Shown here one piece after another: positions 59,240 through 64,000 of a stretch of 64,000 nucleotides of DNA (within the stretch, counting starts at the first letter, position 1; each line of letters begins with the position of its first letter). The position numbers and the translations under genes were made by a program. This DNA comes from Agrypnia vestita. Taxonomy: Eukaryota > Arthropoda > Insecta > Trichoptera > Phryganeidae. The notes beneath the pieces were generated by a model. That model was not told the origin of the DNA. It saw only the letters and a program-made list of their open reading frames with translations, and did no database searches. The stretch spans positions 29,666-93,665 of the forward strand of contig JADDOH010011076.1 of NCBI GenBank assembly GCA_016648135.1, read 5' to 3'.

Positions 59240-59390
59240 GGAATGGTGACCACGTGTTCTTCGCCATATTATTCGGCAACACTCTTCCATCCTGATCCAT
59301 ATTCACACATCTTCTCTACATTGTTTTAGATGTCTAACAGAACCTTATTATTATGTTTTGCCTGGTCATGCCAGGCCTTCTACCTATTCT
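59240..59390 (-). pseudogene. Strongly decayed LINE 3' fragment
   Basis: On the minus strand, traces of the GRRP-WHDQ and RRCVNMD-Q blocks of the LINE family at 46895 can be read in broken frames. Weak, but the order fits. Confidence 0.4.
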
Positions 59391-59545
59391 CATTTATCAG
59401 TTTAACTTAACTAAACCAACTAATTTTTAATTTACTTCTAATTTAATATCATTGAAAGATTTGGCAGATACTTCGTGGTGCAACATTATAATTTAAAATT
59501 TGTTTTAGTTTACTTTGTAATACACACACAATATGAGTTATTAAA

Positions 59546-59593
59546 TTACTACTACAGTTTCGAGAGGAGCAGTCCCTCTCATCATCAGGTATA
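59546..59593 (-). ncRNA. Hammerhead-like motif, best stem III
   Basis: Minus strand: TAC, CTGATGA, extra T, GAGAGG-GACTGCT-CCTCTC, GAAA, stem III ACT-GT-AGT sharing the last A, then A before GTA. All core residues match the hammerhead consensus except the extra base; stem II is a perfect 6 bp and stem I has 3 pairs. Confidence 0.55.
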
Positions 59594-59760
59594 GATACAC
59601 TTTGGCAAAAAAAATTATATAATGGTCCGATTTCTACTAAAATTACAAATTGTTTCCCTACTCACATTAGACCAGCTTATTGTAATAATATTGGTAAAAT
59701 TCTTTTAATATGTAAGTACTTTGTTTATATTAGGAAACATAAATTATTGTATTACCTACC
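59546..59760 (+). mobile_element. PLE fragment with inverted hammerhead-like tail
   Basis: 59600-59720 (+) reads FPTHIRPAYCNNIGKILLIC, the same linker block as LPPDIRPVFYTNNNIGKF in the PLE at 10227. Directly left, on the minus strand (59546-59593), is a hammerhead-like 3' motif. The head-to-head layout repeats what is seen in the palindrome arms. Confidence 0.6.
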
Positions 59761-60002
59761 TAGTTGAGGAATAAATAAAATGTGTCCAGAACATTGAGGT
59801 AGATAAACATTTTGAAAAAAACAAAATTACCGACTTACTTGACAGAATTTACTGTGGTGTAGTCTGAATAATATGGCAATAACTGTGATAGAAATATTAA
59901 TAGATTAAATATTTATTTCACTTTTTATTCAAAATATGTGTTTACCTATAATTCATGACTCAATGTTCTTAATCTCTTCCGAAAGAAATGACACATAGGT
60001 TT

Positions 60003-60141
60003 AGGTCTTTTCATATAAGCTTGCAATTGAGTTAGTGTGGGTACAGTAGGTACGTAACACGCGCATTTTAGGAATACGAGAGAGGCGTATCTGTTAACTT
60101 AACCCACACTAACTCAATTGCAAGCTTATATGAAAAGACCT
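60003..60141. repeat. Perfect 39-bp inverted repeat
   Basis: 60003-60041 and 60103-60141 are exact reverse complements over 39 bp (starting AGGTCTTTTCATATAAGC), with a 61-bp loop. Perfection over this length implies a recent origin or active maintenance. No flanking target duplication is clear. Probably a young MITE. Confidence 0.9.
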
Positions 60142-60924
60142 ATGCCTACCTTTATTTTTATATGCCTACATACAATTGGAATTGAACAATGCTAAACGCT
60201 TTCACAGTTTATTTGGTAGGTGCAAACATTTATTTAAAGGTACCTACCTATATGGTACCTACCTATTTGAATCTCTGTGGGCGTTAATATTTTGAAAATT
60301 GGCCGCATGAAGATTTAACTGGTGGGTGCGCAGCAAGATGATTTACTATCAACATAAGTAACTAACAAGTTTTGTAAACTCAGTTGTTTTTATCTCGTAT
60401 CTTAATATTTGATTCTATTGCAAATATTCAGAAAAGAACATTATTGGTCAAACAAGAACATCGATCTTGTATCTGGTCTACAAATTTTTTCTATGCCTAC
60501 GAACGTAGGTACGAACGAATCTACTGGTGACCGTGGCCGTTGATAATGAAAATTATAGTCCGTCTAAAGGAGCCCATTCACTATCCTGCATGGCAGTCCG
60601 TCCAGCAGGCAGGAGACATAGAAAAGAGAAATATGGCAGGAGATAGCTCACACACTGTCCTGCATGTGATCCAGCATCAGTAGGTACTGTTGAGTTTTTC
60701 GCAAATATCGGTTCCCTTTCCTAATTTACGCTAAATATGCCTAATCTACGCTCTATATAAAAAAAATAGAAAATTGCTATTCTAAAGTATTGTTTTTTGT
60801 TATTGGACAAAAATAAAAAAAAGGTCTGGGAGAAGATATTGTTCACGATTTGTTAGAGAAATTGTGGCTGTGATACCCCGTTATTGAAAGAAATTGATCC
60901 TGACGACTACCGAAATTATTTAAC
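60142..60924. other. No gene; possible hAT-like end near 60575
   Basis: AAGGAGCCCATTCACTATCC at about 60566 followed by repeated TCCTGCATGGCAG and CAGCAGGCAGGAGAC words resembles the layout of hAT ends with subterminal repeats, but no second terminus or protein was found. Confidence 0.35.
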
Positions 60925-61290
60925 AACTAGCTGTAACCGATCAAAAATTATGGTATTTTTTACGTGCCGGTTCCTAAAGAATAAGTTTTTACTTATTTAT
61001 AGGCGACACCCATGAAATTATAATAATGACTTTTATCAAAATATTTGAATAGTTTTTTATATTTCCCCTACCAGCAGTTAATAAAAGTACTATTTTTAAC
61101 CATTTTCTAAGCAAAAGTATATATTTGTAGTATCTTTTTGGCGGTCCATGGAGAGGCAGCGATAGCAACATGTATTAGGCGGCCGGTTCGAGTTTGCTGG
61201 CCCGGGGTTCAAGCCCCATCCATCTGCGGCCATTTAATTTGGTTTAAATTACGGACGTTAGTCGAAGTTAGGGACGGATCGACAACAAAA
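60925..61290 (+). repeat. Second copy of the 43866-44300 dispersed repeat
   Basis: AACTAGCTGTAACCGATCAA, TTCCTAAAGAATAAG, GGCGACACCCATGAAAT, and CTGGCCCGGGGTTCAAGCCC at about 61197 are in the same order as at 43866. The B-box-like core is GGTTCAAGCCC. Confidence 0.65.
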
Positions 61291-61509
61291 TTCATATGTT
61301 TGATGAATGAAGAGAAGAGTTATCCATTGTAAAGAAAGCGATGAATTGCGTCCGGCAACAAAATTCAGTGTTCAGCATACAAAGCGGCAGGATGCGCACT
61401 ACTGATGCTCATGTGCGGCGGTCTGCTAAAGTGGGAAAATTGAAAAATTTGAAAAAATTCCATTTGGAATGTTTTCCAATTGGAATTCGAAGGTTTTTAT
61501 TATTTTATT

Positions 61510-61660
61510 TGACTTGATTCCTTTAATGTGTGCCTAAAAAACTGACAACTTCGCCAATGCGCGCCAATGTCGGTCAACGTCCGCCAACCTACGCCAATAC
61601 CCCCTGTACACATTGGTGTTGGCCGGCATTGGGCCAACCTCAGTCAATGTGTACAAGGCC
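61510..61660. mobile_element. Solo hAT end hairpin
   Basis: CCCTGTACACATTGGTGTTG and, 40 bp on, CAGTCAATGTGTACAAGG form the hairpin type seen at hAT ends in the palindrome. The preceding CCTTTAATGTGTGCCTAAAA and repeated CGCCAAT words match the subterminal part. No transposase is attached. Confidence 0.6.
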
Positions 61661-62071
61661 TTTTAGAGTCCACGATATTCTACTTACGGTCTAATCCGTC
61701 TAATCTACTTCTACAAGTGTGTCAGCTCTATAGCTATATCACTTTTGCAAGCTATTTATTATAATGAACATCATAATTCCCAATCCTCCAAATCGCTTGG
61801 CGATTATATACCGATCTACATTTCATTTTCTTGATACTGCTAAATACTCTAACCTTTTTTCTGAACGCACCACGGGTCATAGAATATAGACCAAAAACCA
61901 CGGGTTCTGCTTGTCAATTTGTCAAGCTGCTTGACAATTGACAATTAAAAATATCTATGGTGTAAATGGCGACCGTGCGGTTTCGTAGATTTTCGGCGGC
62001 CGATGTTGTTTTATCCATTATTATGAAGCCGATCGTTGTAATTTAAAATTTGTTAATTAATATCATCAATA
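61661..62071 (+). promoter_or_regulatory. Upstream region of the coiled-coil gene
   Basis: 61700-61770 is a dispersed block also found at about 55060. From about 61960 the sequence is less AT-rich (GGCGACCGTGCGG, TTTTCGGCGGCCGATG), as often seen at insect gene starts. No TATA box or initiator could be assigned with confidence; the region is proposed only from its position before the first exon. Confidence 0.35.
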
Positions 62072-62125
62072 ATGGAGCTGGACGACGCTATTCTGTTCGA
62101 ATGTTCGGCTATAGAGACCGTCGAG
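62072..62125 (+). CDS. Coiled-coil gene exon 1
   Basis: 18 codons from ATG to GAG, donor GTTAGT, phase 0. Acidic N-terminus with no signal peptide, consistent with an intracellular protein. Confidence 0.65.
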
Positions 62126-63000
62126 GTTAGTGCCGGTATTTTCTCAATATTTAGGTTATATTTTTACAAACGTTTCTATTCGTTTGTTTTGAATTTGATT
62201 TATATTAACTCTCTTATTTCAATTTGTCTATTGCATAGGTTATTCAAACTAATATTTAATTTGGTAAAGTTTTAAGCACATCGATTCAATTCTACAACAA
62301 AATTTTATTTCATTTCAGAAGCTTCAGAAACACATCAACATGAGTGATGCTAATATTATGGTATTAAAAAAGATAATGATGGGCACATCGTAAGTACAGA
62401 CTTATAGTATTTATTTTTATATTATTTTATAATAAGCAGGATGTCAACTGGTCATCAGTGGCCTTAGTCCTTGAGAGAAATTGTTGTAAAGTTAATATTT
62501 TACCTATTGAGAAAAAGTACAAGTTTAAAAAAGTAATCTTTTTTTCGAATCAAAATCTGCAATTTGGAGGCAAAGGCTAATCAAATTAAAATCAAACTTT
62601 TTGCAAGTGTACATAATTTACATAATTTCTTTGGTGAAAGTTATGTAAAAAGTGAGCTACTGAGAAAATGACATTTGTTATTGTAAAAGGATTTAAAAAA
62701 ATAATCTATCAAAATATAATTTTAATTAGGAACAGGGCATTAAGTAATTTTTTTTTTACGTATATCAATATAATCCTTCTTACTAATTATTTTATTTGTA
62801 TTGTTGATTTTTTTCAATGTTTGATCTGAAACTGATCTCCAACATAACAAATTGATTACAGTCTGGCCATGGGAAATTATAAGAAGATTGAAAAAGAGCA
62901 TACAAGATGGAATAAGGAAATTGGCCTTCTTAAAAATGAATATAAAACTCTTCAAGAAGATCACAAGAAATTACTTATTGATCATTGGAAACTAGATAGA
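62072..63000 (+). CDS. Unrecognised coiled-coil protein, first three exons, 3' partial
   Basis: Exons 62072-62125, 62319-62389 and 62862-63000 join in frame (borders GTTAGT, GTAAGT, GTGAGT; acceptors TTTCAG and TTACAG) to give 88 residues from ATG: MELDDAILFECSAIETVEKL, then QKHINMSDANIMVLKKIMMG, then a charged helix with KKIEKEHTRW, LLKNEYKTLQEDHKKLL. The last exon is Lys/Glu/Leu-rich with heptad-like spacing, so a coiled coil is likely. I find no further exon before 64000, so the gene probably continues beyond the window. Function and family are not recognised. Start chosen because it is the only ATG giving open, phase-compatible exons. Confidence 0.7.
62319..62389 (+). CDS. Coiled-coil gene exon 2
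   Basis: 71 nt after TTTCAG, coding KLQKHINMSDANIMVLKKIM and MGT plus two bases, donor GTAAGT, phase 2. Confidence 0.68.
62862..63000 (+). CDS. Coiled-coil gene exon 3
   Basis: 139 nt after GATTACAG; the first base completes a Ser codon, then LAMGNYKKIEKEHTRWNKE and an EDHKKLLIDHWKLDR end before donor GTGAGT. Confidence 0.72.
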
Positions 63001-63256
63001 GTGAGTATATTTATTTATATAAATCTTGCTTACCATAAAGCCCGGTTTGTAATACTCTTACATAAAAAAAATGTGTTATTTTTGACGATATTTAAAATTT
63101 TCACAATATTTATAATTTTAAAAAAGTATTTTGTAGTTCCACTGTGACGTGTTATTGTTTTTGTTACAATGACCTTTTTACTCTCGTTCTATTGCTAACA
63201 CGTTATATTAGCACCGCAATAATATCTAATTTTATTCTATTTGGTGACAAAAGTTA

Positions 63257-63409
63257 GAGCCGATTGTTTGATCAGTGGTAATGGTAATAATTAAGTAAAC
63301 ATTTCATTTAATTTTTAAAAAAAATGCATTTTCTGTCAATCAAACAATCTGCTTTAGTGAAAAAGTATGCTTTTTGCTTAACCATTACCACCGATCAAAC
63401 AGCTGGCCC
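63257..63409. mobile_element. Harbinger-like MITE in probable intron
   Basis: GAGCCGATTGTTTGATCAGT and the mirror of GGGCCAGCTGTTTGATCGG bound 153 bp flanked by TTA (63254-63256 and 63410-63412), a TWA target duplication. Long inner pairing GGTAATGGT/ACCATTACC. More diverged member of the 53706 group. Confidence 0.75.
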
Positions 63410-63412
63410 TTA

Positions 63413-64000
63413 AAAAAGTAAAAAAGTAACCAAAATAAAAAATTAATAATACTTAAAATAACCTACCGTCCATTCACATGTCTCATTGAGTTTACTTTTA
63501 AATATTCAGGCAAATATTAAGAATATATTAAAAATGAAATGAAACATCATGTTCAGTTTTCGTAAAATGTCTCAATTATAGATCATAGATGTAAAAAATA
63601 AACATAGACATAAAGTATAAACAATAAACATATAATATGTATTATAATAAATAAACTCATTTAACAAATCACAAGAACACACACTACATATTTTTTGGAA
63701 ATCGAAAAATACAACTCCCCATTAACTGTGTAAGACCATCTATCTAAAAAAATTTACTTTCGTTTTTAATTGTATGTATGTGTAGTAGTATTGCCATAAT
63801 GTGCATGGAAACTTTTATATTTTTCTCCAAAAATAATATGTGTCCCCGTCTAACAGTGATCGCGGAAACCAATTTTCCAAATCGAAAAAAGTTATAAAAT
63901 ATTGTGTGACTCGATTCATTACATTTCTAGAAATGATAATTAATTGATAATGCTAATAATGACAATTAATGGTAGAAAAATAGGTATCATGTGTAAGTTG
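63413..64000. other. No recognisable feature, probably intron
   Basis: AT-rich, no exon of the upstream gene recognised and no repeat partner noted. Confidence 0.45.

Overview
The window looks like a piece of AT-rich insect nuclear DNA. The evidence is introns with GT/AG borders, an extracellular FAS1-domain gene of animal type, and dense relics of arthropod mobile elements (Penelope-like, RTE-like and other non-LTR retrotransposons, hAT, pogo-like and Harbinger-like DNA elements, tRNA-derived SINEs). I cannot fix the order or species. Only two host genes can be supported. Nearly all other readable protein sequence is broken transposon code.

Layout. 1-12 kb: low-information DNA with a tRNA-like sequence between direct repeats, a non-LTR RT relic, a tandem array of about 130-bp units, hairpins, two SINE-like copies and a Penelope-like element (PLE) with a GIY-YIG domain and a hammerhead-like 3' motif. 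12-21 kb: a broken RTE-like LINE, a TA-flanked DNA transposon nested in an older MITE, and an inverted pair of PLE ends. 21.5-34.1 kb: a very large palindrome. Two arms of about 4.7 kb (21465-26176 and 29418-34072) lie around a 3.2-kb spacer. Each arm carries the same ordered series: hAT remnant, PLE with its own inverted tail, and a smaller palindrome around a LINE fragment. The spacer holds a different hAT relic. 34-48 kb: pogo-like MITEs, a LINE inserted in an 80-bp minisatellite, several LINE 3' ends and dispersed repeats.

48.2-57.5 kb: the main gene. It is a + strand FAS1 gene entering the window by an internal exon. One 2.8-kb exon codes a Gln/Pro-rich, coiled-coil and Thr/Ser-rich region, and four further exons complete two FAS1 domains. 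Its introns hold a tRNA-bearing palindrome, LINE and MITE insertions and a retroposed piece with an exact 15-bp target duplication. 57.5-62 kb: MITEs, PLE and hAT ends and a perfect 39-bp inverted repeat. 62.07-63.0 kb: the first three exons of an unrecognised coiled-coil protein gene that seems to run off the right edge.

The two genes share no evident pathway. The theme that stands out is fold-back architecture at every scale: perfect hairpins, MITEs, a 0.7-kb palindrome with tRNA-like ends, 1.3-kb palindromes nested in arms, and the 12.6-kb palindrome. Recurrent hammerhead-like motifs at PLE ends go with it. All comparisons were made by eye; percent identities were not computed.
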